Shown here one piece after another: positions 45,045 to 54,084 of a stretch of DNA of 64,000 nucleotides. The DNA is taken from positions 124,001-188,000 of the forward strand of contig JASFYI010000003.1 in NCBI GenBank assembly GCA_030055515.1, read 5' to 3'. Below the pieces are notes generated by a model. That model worked only from the letters and a program-made list of their open reading frames with translations. It was not told where the DNA came from and made no database searches. Numbering within the stretch: position 1 is the first letter of the stretch; the number at the start of each line of letters is the position of its first letter. Position numbers and translations under genes: made by a program. This DNA comes from Methanolinea sp. (lineage in GTDB: Archaea > Halobacteriota > Methanomicrobia > Methanomicrobiales > Methanospirillaceae).

Positions 45045-45481
45045 GGGCTCCCCCCGCCGTGGTACCTCATCGGGACGTGATCGTCCATCGGGAGAAAACC
45101 GCACCGCGTGTAGAACCCGGTGGTCCCTGGCGCGGCGACGAGGCCGATCCACGTGATCCCGCGGGAGAGGCAGAAAGAGACGAGTTTCTCGACGATCATG
45201 CGCCCGACTCCCCTCCCCCGGAATTCCGGCAGGACGAGGAGGTCCTGGATGTACGCGTCCGAGACGCCGTCGGAGATCGCCCTCCCCATCCCCGCGGTCT
45301 CGCCGGTCGGGACGTGGACGGCGACTGCAAATGCGAAGCTCGAGCCAACGATGCGGGAGAGGACGGAAGGGTCGCCCTCCCCGCTCCACCACGATCCCGC
45401 GCGGTAAAGCCGCACGAGGTCGTCCAGGTCCCACTCCTTCACGAGGAGGACGTCAAACCCGCCGCGACCTGCTGGTTCCAT
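45038..45481 (-). CDS. GNAT-family N-acetyltransferase
   Basis: A 147-residue acetyltransferase. The acetyl-CoA motif is visible as LLVLPEFRGRGVGRMIVEKL, followed by GLVAAPGTTGFYTRCGF, the usual C-terminal strand-helix pattern. The substrate is unknown. The ATG at 45481 gives MEPAGRGGFDVLL and lies 25 bp after the metallo-hydrolase gene. It overlaps the DUF2156 gene by 7 bp. Confidence 0.9.
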   Translation of the reverse strand: MEPAGRGGFDVLLVKEWDLDDLVRLYRAGSWWSGEGDPSVLSRIVGSSFAFAVAVHVPTGETAGMGRAISDGVSDAYIQDLLVLPEFRGRGVGRMIVEKLVSFCLSRGITWIGLVAAPGTTGFYTRCGFLPMDDHVPMRYHGGGSPC

Positions 45482-45506
45482 CGGGCATTCCCGTTCGCGC
45501 GCGCCG

Positions 45507-46358
45507 TCACGCGTACTCGCTCTCCCATCCGGATCCGACTGCCCCCACCTCGAACGCGGCCGCGAGCCGGCAAATGGCAGCCTCGCCCGTGCAGTGGCAC
45601 GGGTGCATGCGGGAGACACCCAGTTCGCGGAGGGTGTCCACGGTCCTCTCCAGCCTTTCCGGGGAGGCGCCGGCGAGGTGGAACCCCCCGACGATGTCGG
45701 CCACCTTTTCTCCCCCGCACACCTCGCGGGCCCGGGCCACGGTATTGCATATCCCGGAGTGCGCGCACCCGGTCACGATCACGAGGCCCTCCCTCCCCTT
45801 GTACGCGAGCGCGCTGTCGTCGAGGAGGGGGTCGGGCACAAGCCCGCCGCCCGCGACTCTCTTCACCCTCTTTTTCTGCTCTCCCGGGTCCTCGAACAGG
45901 TAACGCCTCGGTATCTCGCCGAGGAAGTACAGGCCGGGGAAGAGCCGGACCGGCTCCCTCGAGAGGTGGATCTCGAAGTGCTCGGCGCACTTTTCGAGGG
46001 CGACGAGGGATCCCGTCTCCGGGAGATCGCCCGTCTTCTTCGTCTGGAACGCGTCGGGGTGGGCCACGAGTGTCGGGCGGGCGACCTGCCTCTCCTCCAT
46101 CCGGGCCTCGGTCATCGCCATGATGTAGGAGAAAAGTCCCCACGTGTGGTCGAGGTGGCCGTGGGAGAGGACGACGTACCCCGCGCCGAGGATGTCTTCC
46201 CCCATGCGCCGGGCATTCTCCACGGCGGCACCCGAGTAGCCAAGGTCAAAGAGGACCCTGCCGTCTCCCGTCTCGACGAGCGCGGAGAAACCGGGTTCCG
46301 CGAGGAGGTAGCGGTCGGTGAGGGCAGCATTGTCCACGAGGATCCGGATGCGCATCAC
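45507..46358 (-). CDS. Metallo-beta-lactamase fold hydrolase, dihydropterin-related family
   Basis: A 283-residue metal-dependent hydrolase with the HxHxDH motif in LSHGHLDHTWGL and further ligands in VTGCAHSGICNT and GGFHLAG. It belongs to the group that includes a methanogen enzyme proposed in methanopterin synthesis (dihydropterin-ribofuranosyl-aminobenzene phosphate synthase-like); that role is only a family label here. It follows cmk by 6 bp at the end of the ribosomal operon. Confidence 0.85.
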   Translation of the reverse strand: MMRIRILVDNAALTDRYLLAEPGFSALVETGDGRVLFDLGYSGAAVENARRMGEDILGAGYVVLSHGHLDHTWGLFSYIMAMTEARMEERQVARPTLVAHPDAFQTKKTGDLPETGSLVALEKCAEHFEIHLSREPVRLFPGLYFLGEIPRRYLFEDPGEQKKRVKRVAGGGLVPDPLLDDSALAYKGREGLVIVTGCAHSGICNTVARAREVCGGEKVADIVGGFHLAGASPERLERTVDTLRELGVSRMHPCHCTGEAAICRLAAAFEVGAVGSGWESEYA

Positions 46359-46364
46359 GGTCCC

Positions 46365-46913
46365 TCACCGTGATTCCTTCCCCTTCCCGCTCACGATCCG
46401 GATCGCGAGCGCGACGATCCCGGAGAGTTCCTCCACCGAGAATCTCTCCGAGTTGAGGACGAGGTCGTAGGGGGAGAGGTCCCCGATGTCGATCTGGTAG
46501 TACTCCCTGTACCGCCTCGCCTCGCAGGCCTCCCTCTCCCGCGTCAGGGCAAGCGCCGTCTCCCTGTCCCGGATCGTGTCGCGCGCGAGGATGCGGTCTA
46601 CCCTGCACGCGAGGGGAGCCTGCAGCCAGACCCTCAAATCGGCGTTCCGGACGAACCACCCCGAGAGCCTCCCCTCGACGATGATGTCGTCTTCCCTCTC
46701 CGCGATCTCGCGTTGCCTCTCGTCGATCTCGCGGTCGATCTTCGGATCGCTCTCGGCGATCCTCCCGAACTCGTGGAGGTTGAGACCGCGTTCCCGCGCC
46801 ATCTGCCGGAAGACTTCCCCGGCAGACACCATGCGGAACCCGAGGGACTCGGCGAGGTGGCGGGCAAGGGATGTCGTCCCGCTCCCGGGCAGCCCGCTCA
46901 CCGTGATCCTCAT
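46365..46913 (-). CDS. cmk: Cytidylate kinase, archaeal type
   Basis: A 182-residue kinase that phosphorylates CMP and dCMP. The P-loop is GLPGSGTTS at residues 6-14; IIVEGRLSGWF and RILARDTIRDRETA are other family segments. The ATG overlaps the stop of the DUF106 gene by one base. Its place after adkA and DUF106 is the standard archaeal order. Confidence 0.94.
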   Translation of the reverse strand: MRITVSGLPGSGTTSLARHLAESLGFRMVSAGEVFRQMARERGLNLHEFGRIAESDPKIDREIDERQREIAEREDDIIVEGRLSGWFVRNADLRVWLQAPLACRVDRILARDTIRDRETALALTREREACEARRYREYYQIDIGDLSPYDLVLNSERFSVEELSGIVALAIRIVSGKGKESR

Positions 46914-47506
46914 CAGATGCCCCCGATGTTGAGCGATTTCCGGATGACCTGGCTTATCGTGAGGGAACAGATCATGTACCAGAGGATCCAGGCCGGGACG
47001 GGTCCGAGGACCGGCGCGGAGAGCGCGTGTTCGCCGAAGAATGGCATGGTGATCGGTGCATCGGGTGCCATCCCGAGCCGGAAGAGGAGCCAGAAGAAGA
47101 TGGGGACTGTGATGATGAGGATGTACGCCATCGGCGTGAACTGCTGCTGGGAGAGTTCGAGCTGCTCCTTCATCACGCGGTCCCTCTTCGCGTCGAGTTT
47201 CTTTATCCTCTTTTCGTCCCCGGAGAGCTGGGCTTCCCGGTACTCCTTCTGGAAGGCCTTCAGCTTTTCCTGGACCTCGGTCAACCTCTCGTAGTCGATC
47301 GTGTACTTCTGGATGAGGGACGAGTAGATCGCGGTGATCGCCGCGAGGATGATGATGAGGACGAAGAACGGGACCATCTCCGCGAGCGGGCCGAAAACGC
47401 TATCAAGGCCCCTCCCGACGCCCTCGCGGACCGGCTCGATACTGTAGGAGAGTATCATCGCCATCGCGACGAAGAGGGCGGCGAATCCCCCGAACCTCTT
47501 TGCCAT
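46913..47506 (-). CDS. DUF106 (EMC3/TMCO1/YidC-like) membrane protein
   Basis: A 197-residue membrane protein with an N-terminal helix, a helix at VPFFVLIIILAAITAIYSS, a long charged coiled-coil (YERLTEVQEKLKAFQKEY onward) and C-terminal helices (AYILIITVPIFFWLLFRLG and ILWYMICSLTISQVI). This matches the archaeal Oxa1/YidC-related insertases found next to secY. It likely helps insert membrane proteins. It lies between adkA and cmk. Confidence 0.9.
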   Translation of the reverse strand: MAKRFGGFAALFVAMAMILSYSIEPVREGVGRGLDSVFGPLAEMVPFFVLIIILAAITAIYSSLIQKYTIDYERLTEVQEKLKAFQKEYREAQLSGDEKRIKKLDAKRDRVMKEQLELSQQQFTPMAYILIITVPIFFWLLFRLGMAPDAPITMPFFGEHALSAPVLGPVPAWILWYMICSLTISQVIRKSLNIGGI

Positions 47507-47513
47507 CTGTCCC

Positions 47514-48086
47514 TCACCGGAGAACGTCTGCCATCTCGCGCACCGCGTGCTCGAGGAGGTGATCGGCGTTCGTGATGTACTTGATGGTGCACCCGGTGAG
47601 CATGGAGTACGCAGCGGCGATCGCCCTGTTGAACTGCTGGTGGTCCGCGATTGCCCCTGCCCCCTCCATGTCCCGCGTCCGCGTCTCGTCCGAGAGCCTC
47701 CGCATCAGGATCTGGTCGGGATCGGTCTCCACGAGGACGATCGTGTCGGGCATCAGCTCCCGGAGAACCCACTCGGGGAGCCCCGCGAGGAACCCGCGGG
47801 GGGTCTTGACCGAGGCGTGGGTATCGATCAGGATGTTCCCCTCCTCGCGTGCCATCGCCCGCGCCGCTAACTGCTGGAGCCTCTTCTGGATGTCCCCCGG
47901 GAGCTTGCGCATCTCGTCCCTGTCCCTGACGAGTCCCTGCGAGACTGCCATCTCGAACATGTACGTCCCGAAATTGAGGGACCTGTAGGAGATCCCTTCC
48001 CTCGCGAGGAGATCGAGGGCCCCCGTGATCACGGTCGTCTTGCCGACGCCCGGGACCCCAGTCACTATCACTCTCCTCCCTGCCAT
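47514..48086 (-). CDS. adkA: Archaeal adenylate kinase
   Basis: A 190-residue archaeal-type adenylate kinase (AMP + ATP to 2 ADP). The P-loop GVPGVGKTT is at residues 10-18, with NFGTYMFEMA, ILIDTHASVKTPRG and IVLVETDPDQI. The ATG at 48086 is preceded by AAGGAGTGAG; a GTG at 48092 would leave no such site. It starts just after the secY stop. Confidence 0.94.
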   Translation of the reverse strand: MAGRRVIVTGVPGVGKTTVITGALDLLAREGISYRSLNFGTYMFEMAVSQGLVRDRDEMRKLPGDIQKRLQQLAARAMAREEGNILIDTHASVKTPRGFLAGLPEWVLRELMPDTIVLVETDPDQILMRRLSDETRTRDMEGAGAIADHQQFNRAIAAAYSMLTGCTIKYITNADHLLEHAVREMADVLR

Positions 48087-48088
48087 TC

Positions 48089-49522
48089 TCACTCCTTCCC
48101 GAAGAACGTCCTCATGAACGGGTACATCTCCATGATCTGCTGGCTCGCGATCTCCTCGTACAGCCTGTAGGTGATCGAGACGGTCAGCAGGAGTCCCGTG
48201 CCGCTCACGGCCCCTATCACGCCGAAGAGGTTCGCGAACACCGAGAGGACCCCGATGAAGACCCCGCCGATCACGGTCACCCTCGGGATGTAGCGGTCGA
48301 GGTACTTCTCGAGGACCTGCGGGTTCCGCCTGTATCCCGGGATGGACATCCCGGACAACTGGATCTGGCGGGCGACGTCCTTAGAGTCCATGCCCGCCGT
48401 CTTTATCCAGAACAGGGCGAATACCGCGCCTCCCACCACCACGACGACGATATCGATCCCCATGCGGAGGAGGACCTCCCACGGGGGGTGGCCGAGATCG
48501 TAAATCCACCACATCCAGTCGTCGGGCCCGTTGATGGGGGCGAGGTAGTACATCACCCCGCTCACGGGCGTCGCGCCCTGGAACCTGCCGAGGACCGTGA
48601 TGCCCACGTTGTTCAGGAAGAGGCCGATCATCTGGATGTTGGCCTGGAGGACCCTCACGAGGATCATCGGGAGAACGCTCGCGTAGATGAGCTTGACGGG
48701 GAACCGCGCGCGTGCACCCCTCACCTGCGCGTGGGCGAGGGGGATCTCGATGCGCGTCGATTCCACGTACACGATGACGAGGAAGATGCCGACGGTCGTG
48801 ACCAGCGCGATGATGTCCTTGCCCATGTACTGGAGGAAATTCGCGCCGTCCAGCACGACCGCGACGATCCGCGGGAAGAACCCGACGGGGTACTGGTCGT
48901 TTACCGGTGCCCAGTTGATGAAACCGTTGATGATCGCCTGCGAGATCCCCGCGATGATGAAGAGGCCGACCCCTGACCCGATGCCCCACTTCGTGACGAC
49001 CTCGTCCATGAAGACGATCAGGAGACCCCCGATGCAGATCTGGACGAAGATGATGAACGAGACGAGGAACAGGTTCCCCCCGAAGAACATCTCCGCGATG
49101 CGGGGGTCCGGGAGGAGGAACCCGCCGACGAGGTTCGGGGCCGCCTCTACCACGATCATGACGAAGATGAGGAGTTTCTGCAGGCCCATGTACTGGATCT
49201 GCCCTTTCAGTTCGCTCGTGTCGATCTGGATGAGGTCTGCTCCCTTCAGCAGCTGGAGGACGATGGAGGCGGTGACGATGGGGCCTATACCCAGCTGCAC
49301 GAGCGAACCGCTCGCGCCCGCGAGGAGTGCGCGCCAGTAGAAGAAGATGTCCTGGGAATTCGGGTCCAGCCCGAAGAGGGGGATATTCGTGAGGACGAAA
49401 TAGAGGACGAGGATCCCCGCCGTCCACGCGAGCTTGTGCTTGAAGTGAACGTGCCCCTCGGGACCCTTCACCGTCGGCATCGCTGCGAGCAGCGGTTCCA
49501 TTCGGTCGAGAAGTTCTCCCAT
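48089..49522 (-). CDS. secY: Preprotein translocase subunit SecY
   Basis: A 477-residue, ten-helix core channel of the Sec translocon. After MGELLDRMEPLLAAMPTV come the first helix and the plug region (NIPLFGL), then the helices, the family segment RIEIPLAHAQVRGARARFP and the C-terminal KTAGMDSKDVARQIQLSG loop that contacts the ribosome. The ATG at 49522 has GGTG seven bases upstream. It follows rpl15 in the spc-type order. Confidence 0.96.
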   Translation of the reverse strand: MGELLDRMEPLLAAMPTVKGPEGHVHFKHKLAWTAGILVLYFVLTNIPLFGLDPNSQDIFFYWRALLAGASGSLVQLGIGPIVTASIVLQLLKGADLIQIDTSELKGQIQYMGLQKLLIFVMIVVEAAPNLVGGFLLPDPRIAEMFFGGNLFLVSFIIFVQICIGGLLIVFMDEVVTKWGIGSGVGLFIIAGISQAIINGFINWAPVNDQYPVGFFPRIVAVVLDGANFLQYMGKDIIALVTTVGIFLVIVYVESTRIEIPLAHAQVRGARARFPVKLIYASVLPMILVRVLQANIQMIGLFLNNVGITVLGRFQGATPVSGVMYYLAPINGPDDWMWWIYDLGHPPWEVLLRMGIDIVVVVVGGAVFALFWIKTAGMDSKDVARQIQLSGMSIPGYRRNPQVLEKYLDRYIPRVTVIGGVFIGVLSVFANLFGVIGAVSGTGLLLTVSITYRLYEEIASQQIMEMYPFMRTFFGKE

Positions 49523-49540
49523 TTTTTTCACCACGGGGGT

Positions 49541-49966
49541 TCAGACAACGAGGGCCTCGCCACCTTTCGTCTCGATCTTCTCTTTCGCCTGCGCGGAGAA
49601 CGCGTGCGCCGTGACGCGCAGCTTTTCCGTCACCTTTCCGTTTCCAAGTATCTTATCGATGCCGATCTTCTCCGCGGGGATGACAACCGTGTCCCCTTCC
49701 CTCGTCGCGAGGCCCGCGGCGAGGAGGTCATCGACCATCTCCTGGAGCCGCCCCACGGAGATCGCCCGGACCTTCTTCGTCGTGGGATTCGCAAACCCGT
49801 TCTTCCCGTTGTGAACCTCGCCGTAGACCCAGAAATGGGAGAAGCGGTGGTCGCGGTGTCCTGCCCTCCCTCTCCCGCCGCGGTTCCCGGCCCCGCGCCT
49901 GTTCTTGTGGGTACCCCCTCCACAGGTACGCGATCCCCTGTACTTCGATCTCTTGTTGACGGGCAT
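49541..49966 (-). CDS. rpl15: Ribosomal protein L15 (uL15)
   Basis: A 141-residue large-subunit protein with the Gly/Arg-rich N terminus typical of L15 (SRTCGGGTHKNRRGAGNRGG). I chose the ATG at 49966 over one at 49972, because GAGGTG ends only one base before the latter and seven before the former. Confidence 0.95.
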   Translation of the reverse strand: MPVNKRSKYRGSRTCGGGTHKNRRGAGNRGGRGRAGHRDHRFSHFWVYGEVHNGKNGFANPTTKKVRAISVGRLQEMVDDLLAAGLATREGDTVVIPAEKIGIDKILGNGKVTEKLRVTAHAFSAQAKEKIETKGGEALVV

Positions 49967-49972
49967 GTGCAT

Positions 49973-50437
49973 TCACCTCATTCTGTAGAGGAGCATGTTG
50001 ATCTCCTTCCCGTAGTACCCGAGTGCCCCTCCCTGCGGGTAGGTCCGCTTTATCGTCCTGTACCCCTTGCGGGGCGGGTGGAGCCGGAGGACCGGCTTGA
50101 CTCCGGGGACGTCGGTGAGCCGCGCCTCCCCCGACGCGATCGCGGCGGCGAACTCGGTGATTCCCCCGTAGGAGGAGTTCTCGCGGATGTACTCGTCGGT
50201 GAGCGGCCTGTTCCCCTCGATCCGCCCCCTCGTCCTGAGGATCGTCTCGATTGTCTCGGCGTCCACCTCCCCGTACGCGACGAAGTCTTTCACCTTCCGA
50301 ATCATCCCGAGGTACTCGGGTGTGTCGGGGACGAGGACGCAGTGGTTGACGTGGTGGAGGCGGAGCATCTTGAGAGTGTCCCGAATGTCCCTCCGGGTGT
50401 TGACGACTCCCCTCACCTGGACGACGGCGTAGGTCAT
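49973..50437 (-). CDS. rpl30: Ribosomal protein L30 (uL30)
   Basis: A 154-residue archaeal L30, longer than the bacterial form. It begins [18 protein letters not shown] and ends with KPVLRLHPPRKGYRTIKR, the archaeal/eukaryotic extension. Its ATG overlaps the rps5 stop codon by one base (TGATG). Confidence 0.95.
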   Translation of the reverse strand: MTYAVVQVRGVVNTRRDIRDTLKMLRLHHVNHCVLVPDTPEYLGMIRKVKDFVAYGEVDAETIETILRTRGRIEGNRPLTDEYIRENSSYGGITEFAAAIASGEARLTDVPGVKPVLRLHPPRKGYRTIKRTYPQGGALGYYGKEINMLLYRMR

Positions 50438-51051
50438 CACTCTCCCCCCGTGCGGATCATGTTCGTTGCCTTGAGGGCGTTGAACGTGGCCTTCGCGAAG
50501 TTGATCGTCGTCCTCGTCTGGCCCCTCGCAAACGTCCAGACATCCCTTATCCCGGCGAGTTCGAGGACCTTCTTGCTGATGTCCCCTGTGACGAGGCCGA
50601 TTCCCCTCGGGGCGGGCTTGAGCGTCATGCGCACGCTCCCCGCCGCACCCTCGACGATCATGGGGACCGAGTGCGGCGCGTTGCAGCCGCATTCCCAGCT
50701 GCCGCACCCGCGCTGCACTTTAATGAGGTTGATCTTCGCGTCGGCGATCGCCTTCTTGATGGCGTCCCCCACCTGCGCGTCCTTGCCCTGGCCGAAGCCG
50801 ATGTACCCGTTCCTGTTCCCGACGACCACCACGGCACGGAACTTCACCCGCCTGCCGGAGTCGGTCATGCGTTGCACCATGGTGATGTCAAGGACCTCGT
50901 CCTCGAGGTCCGGGAGGAATACGTCGACGATCTGGGGTTCCTTGATGGGGCGACCACTCTCGAGAACCTGGTCGATGCTCGAGAATTCCCCTGCCGCGAC
51001 CATCCTCCCGAGGCCGGTCAGCGGGACCCATTCCACTTTCTCGTAAGGCAT
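50437..51051 (-). CDS. rps5: Ribosomal protein S5 (uS5)
   Basis: A 204-residue small-subunit protein. The S5 signature appears as [23 protein letters not shown] (residues around 73-95), followed by [15 protein letters not shown], which is archaeal-specific, and [13 protein letters not shown]. It starts [10 protein letters not shown], one base after the rpl18 stop. Confidence 0.96.
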   Translation of the reverse strand: MPYEKVEWVPLTGLGRMVAAGEFSSIDQVLESGRPIKEPQIVDVFLPDLEDEVLDITMVQRMTDSGRRVKFRAVVVVGNRNGYIGFGQGKDAQVGDAIKKAIADAKINLIKVQRGCGSWECGCNAPHSVPMIVEGAAGSVRMTLKPAPRGIGLVTGDISKKVLELAGIRDVWTFARGQTRTTINFAKATFNALKATNMIRTGGE

Positions 51052-51052
51052 G

Positions 51053-51580
51053 TCACTCCAGCTCCTTCATGATGGCGTCCATGGTCTGCTCGACGACCTG
51101 TTGCAGGTTCCCCGCGCGTTCCGGTGCGTACGCCGCGATGTGTGCCCCCTTCACCCTGCTGTCGTCGGGGAGGATCTCCTCCCCGTGGGGGACGTCGAGG
51201 CCCGCGGTGACCGCACCTTTCAGCGCGGCAAAGACCCGCGCTCCCTTCGTCGCCCTGTGCAGGCCGATGTCGAGGATCGCGGTCTCGTACCCTGCGTTGA
51301 GGGCCCTCACGCCGAAGAGGAGCCCCGTGAGGTATGCCGCGGGCGTGCTGGAGAGGGAACCCGTGTACCCGTACTTCGCGAGTTCCCGGGAGTGGGCCGA
51401 GACCCGCGTGATGTCACCGTCCATCTCTGCCTCGACGAGCTGGATGGTGATGTACCTGTTCGTCCTGCGCACGACCATCCGGGGCTTCCTCGACACGACG
51501 AGCTTCGCCCGGGCGTAGTAGTCTGTCTTTCCCTCCCTCCGCCTGCGGAACGGGACGAAATAGCGTGGTCCTGTCGCCAT
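51053..51580 (-). CDS. rpl18: Ribosomal protein L18 (uL18)
   Basis: A 175-residue 5S-rRNA-binding protein of archaeal length. It begins [24 protein letters not shown] and has [19 protein letters not shown] and [19 protein letters not shown]. It lies one base from rps5 and one base from rpl19e. Confidence 0.95.
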   Translation of the reverse strand: MATGPRYFVPFRRRREGKTDYYARAKLVVSRKPRMVVRRTNRYITIQLVEAEMDGDITRVSAHSRELAKYGYTGSLSSTPAAYLTGLLFGVRALNAGYETAILDIGLHRATKGARVFAALKGAVTAGLDVPHGEEILPDDSRVKGAHIAAYAPERAGNLQQVVEQTMDAIMKELE

Positions 51581-51581
51581 T

Positions 51582-52034
51582 CTACCGGGCCCTCCCCGTG
51601 ATTGTCGCGATGTGGGTCTTTAGGTGCGCGACGCTCCGGAACTGGCCTCCTGCGGCCTGGCGGTAGAGGACGCGGTAGAGGTGCCTCTCTATCTCGCCCT
51701 TATCGCGGAGTTCCGCGAGTGTCCTGCGGAGTGCCCGGATCTTCCTGATCCACTGGCGTTTCGGCGGGTTCCGTGCGCCCGCTGCTCCCTTGCGCCGCCC
51801 GGGGCCCCTGCAGTGCCCGTAGGCCCTCTTCGCCATCCTCGCACGTGCCCTTCCCCTGCTGTTGCCCCTCACCTGGTGGGCTGCAATCGCGCCCTCCTCG
51901 ACGAGCTTCCGGATGTCCTCCCGCGAGACGGCGTTCTGGATGTCGGCGAGCCGGTCCGGATCGAACCATACCCGGTGGCGCCCGCAGCCGAGGAGGTCCG
52001 CGGCGATCCGTCGCTGCGTGGCAAGGTCACTCAT
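51582..52034 (-). CDS. rpl19e: Ribosomal protein L19e (eL19)
   Basis: A 150-residue large-subunit protein found only in archaea and eukaryotes. It begins [15 protein letters not shown] with [17 protein letters not shown], then a basic [23 protein letters not shown] stretch split over residues 60-83. It overlaps the rpl32e 3' end by 8 bp. Confidence 0.95.
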   Translation of the reverse strand: MSDLATQRRIAADLLGCGRHRVWFDPDRLADIQNAVSREDIRKLVEEGAIAAHQVRGNSRGRARARMAKRAYGHCRGPGRRKGAAGARNPPKRQWIRKIRALRRTLAELRDKGEIERHLYRVLYRQAAGGQFRSVAHLKTHIATITGRAR

Positions 52035-52473
52035 CGCCCTTCTCCTCCTCTACCTCCTCTCCGCCCGCCGGTTGTGCGGCCGGTTCCCCCGCGGGTTTCG
52101 TCTCCCGCGGGTTGAGGATCTTCAGCCCTGCCTTGAGGGCCATCTCCTGGATGAGGAGGCGCTTCTTCGCCCCGACACCCGCGGCGATCCGGATGGCGTC
52201 CCTCTCGGGATCGAGCCCCTCGAGCCCGGCGGGATTGTGCACCAGCACCTCGCGGTACCCGCTCGGGTGGAGCCCCCGCGCGACGAGGGGACTCCCGTAT
52301 CCCGGCGTGGGGAGGGGTCCTTTCGCCTTCTTCTGGATCCGCTGCTTGTTGTGGAGACCCCGCGGCCGCCGCCAGCAGTCCGCGAGCTGTTTCTTTTTGC
52401 CATACCCGTCGCGCTTGAAGCGGGCTGACTTCTGGCTGCGGATCCTTATTGCACGCATTATGTCATCTGCCAT
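52027..52473 (-). CDS. rpl32e: Ribosomal protein L32e (eL32)
   Basis: A 148-residue archaeal L32e with the core KSARFKRDGYGKKKQLADCWRRP region and PGYGSPLVARGLHPSGYREVLV. The C terminus carries an extra Pro/Ala- and Glu-rich acidic tail of about 25 residues, common in some methanogens and likely flexible. Confidence 0.94.
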   Translation of the reverse strand: MADDIMRAIRIRSQKSARFKRDGYGKKKQLADCWRRPRGLHNKQRIQKKAKGPLPTPGYGSPLVARGLHPSGYREVLVHNPAGLEGLDPERDAIRIAAGVGAKKRLLIQEMALKAGLKILNPRETKPAGEPAAQPAGGEEVEEEKGDE

Positions 52474-52479
52474 CGTCGC

Positions 52480-53004
52480 TCATCCCTTCTGCACGATGTA
52501 TATCCCGTCCTGGAATATGCGGGGATCCCTGTACTTGATCTTGGTTGCACGCTCGATGTTCGCGGACGTGATACCCAGCTTCTCGCGGTCGATCCCTGTG
52601 AGGATGACCTCGTCGTTGCCCACCTTCGCGGTCACGCCGGGGACGATGCGCGCGTACCTCGGTTTCTTCTCGCCGAGGAAATTGTTGATCTCGAGCCTGT
52701 CTCCCGCGAGCCTGAGCTGGATGGGGAAGTGGCTGTAAACTACCTTCATCCGGTACTCGAACCCCTCCGTGACGCCCTTGATCATGTTCTGGACGTGCGC
52801 CTGTATCGTGCCGACCATCGCGGTGATCCTCTTCCGGTCTGCCGGGGTGGATATCACGAGGACGCCGTCACTGACCGCGAGCGTGATCTGGGGGAACCGG
52901 AATGTCCTCTCGAGCTGCCCCTTCGGCCCCGTGACGCGGACGGTCGCGCCGTCGAGCTCGAGCTTCACGCCGCTTGGAATGGTCACCGTGCGCTGTGTTG
53001 CCAT
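52480..53004 (-). CDS. rpl6: Ribosomal protein L6 (uL6)
   Basis: A 174-residue protein with the double L6 fold. It begins MATQRTVTIPSGVKLELDG and has FRFPQITLAVSDG and HFPIQLRLAGDRLEINNFLGEKKPR, the archaeal L6 pattern. It follows rps8 by 13 bp. Confidence 0.95.
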   Translation of the reverse strand: MATQRTVTIPSGVKLELDGATVRVTGPKGQLERTFRFPQITLAVSDGVLVISTPADRKRITAMVGTIQAHVQNMIKGVTEGFEYRMKVVYSHFPIQLRLAGDRLEINNFLGEKKPRYARIVPGVTAKVGNDEVILTGIDREKLGITSANIERATKIKYRDPRIFQDGIYIVQKG

Positions 53005-53017
53005 CTTCCTTTCCCCC

Positions 53018-53410
53018 CTAGTACACGTAGCCCAGGAGCTCTCCCCCGATGCGCTCGCGCCGGGCCTGCTCGTGGGTCATGACCCCGCGGGACGTGGAGA
53101 TGATGAGGATCCCGAAGTTCTTCCCCGGGAGGAACTGCTTCTCCCAGTATTCCATCTCGTCGAGCCGGACCGAGTAGCGGGGCGTGATCGCGCCGCACCT
53201 GTTAATCTTCCCGTTCAGGTGGACGAGGAACTGGCCGCCGCGCCCGTCCTCGATGTACTCGAAGCCGTCGATGTACCCGGCCTCCTGCATGATGCGGAAC
53301 ATCGCGCCGAGGAGCTTGCTCGCGGGCTCGATGATGACCGAGGATTTCCCCCCTTCCGCCGCGTTCTTGAGGGCACACATGCCGTCCGCGATTGGATTGA
53401 GTCTTGCCAT
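53018..53410 (-). CDS. rps8: Ribosomal protein S8 (uS8)
   Basis: A 130-residue 16S-rRNA-binding protein. It begins [21 protein letters not shown] and ends with [31 protein letters not shown], the S8 signature. It follows rps14 by 12 bp. Confidence 0.96.
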   Translation of the reverse strand: MARLNPIADGMCALKNAAEGGKSSVIIEPASKLLGAMFRIMQEAGYIDGFEYIEDGRGGQFLVHLNGKINRCGAITPRYSVRLDEMEYWEKQFLPGKNFGILIISTSRGVMTHEQARRERIGGELLGYVY

Positions 53411-53422
53411 GCGACACGCCCC

Positions 53423-53578
53423 CTAGTTCATCTTCTTGAAGCCCATCTTGGGCGCCCACTCGCGGAAGCATTGGCGGCAGAACATGATGTGGTACCGCCT
53501 CACGAGGGCCTGTTTCCTCCCGCACATCTTGCACTGGTGCGCGCCGCGGCCGAACAGCTTCTTCTTCTCTCCTCCCAT
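53423..53578 (-). CDS. rps14: Ribosomal protein S14, zinc-binding form (uS14)
   Basis: A 51-residue protein found by reading the gap between rps8 and rpl5. It starts [16 protein letters not shown] and ends with [12 protein letters not shown]. Two zinc-ligand pairs, CKMC and CRQC, are present, as in zinc-type S14 of archaea. Its ATG overlaps the rpl5 stop codon by one base, and the stop is TAG at 53423-53425. Confidence 0.95.
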   Translation of the reverse strand: MGGEKKKLFGRGAHQCKMCGRKQALVRRYHIMFCRQCFREWAPKMGFKKMN

Positions 53579-54084
53579 CAGTACACCTCCACCTTGTGCG
53601 TCTCCTTGAGGAACCTGATGGCATCCTCCGGGTTGACCCTCTGCTTCGCAGGGAGGCGCTTCTTCTCTATCGACCGCCGGGCGATCCTGACACCCCTGCG
53701 GGCGAGGACGACGTTGACGTCCATCCCGTAGATCCCGACCTGCGGGTCGTAGCTCATCCCGGGGAAATCGGTGTGTTCCTCAATCCCGAACGAGAAGTTC
53801 CCCCACTTGTCGAACTGGCGCCTCGAGATCTTCCTGTCGATGATGTCGAACGCCTTGGCGAGGAACTCTGTCGCCTTCTTCCCCCGGAGCGTGACGCGGC
53901 AGCTGATCGGGGCGCCTTTCCGTATCCCGAACGAGACGTTGGTCTTCTTCGCGTTGCTCCGCACGGGGGTGTTGCCCGTGATCGCCCTGAGGATGTCGAC
54001 AGCTTTCGAGAGCCTGTCCCCGGATTCGCCGACACCCATGTGCACGACGACCTTCTCGACGAATACCTCGCGCATCGGGTTCAT
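53578..54084 (-). CDS. rpl5: Ribosomal protein L5 (uL5)
   Basis: A 168-residue 5S-rRNA-binding protein. It begins [28 protein letters not shown] and has [30 protein letters not shown] across residues 36-65. It overlaps the rps4e stop by 4 bp. Confidence 0.95.
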   Translation of the reverse strand: MNPMREVFVEKVVVHMGVGESGDRLSKAVDILRAITGNTPVRSNAKKTNVSFGIRKGAPISCRVTLRGKKATEFLAKAFDIIDRKISRRQFDKWGNFSFGIEEHTDFPGMSYDPQVGIYGMDVNVVLARRGVRIARRSIEKKRLPAKQRVNPEDAIRFLKETHKVEVY

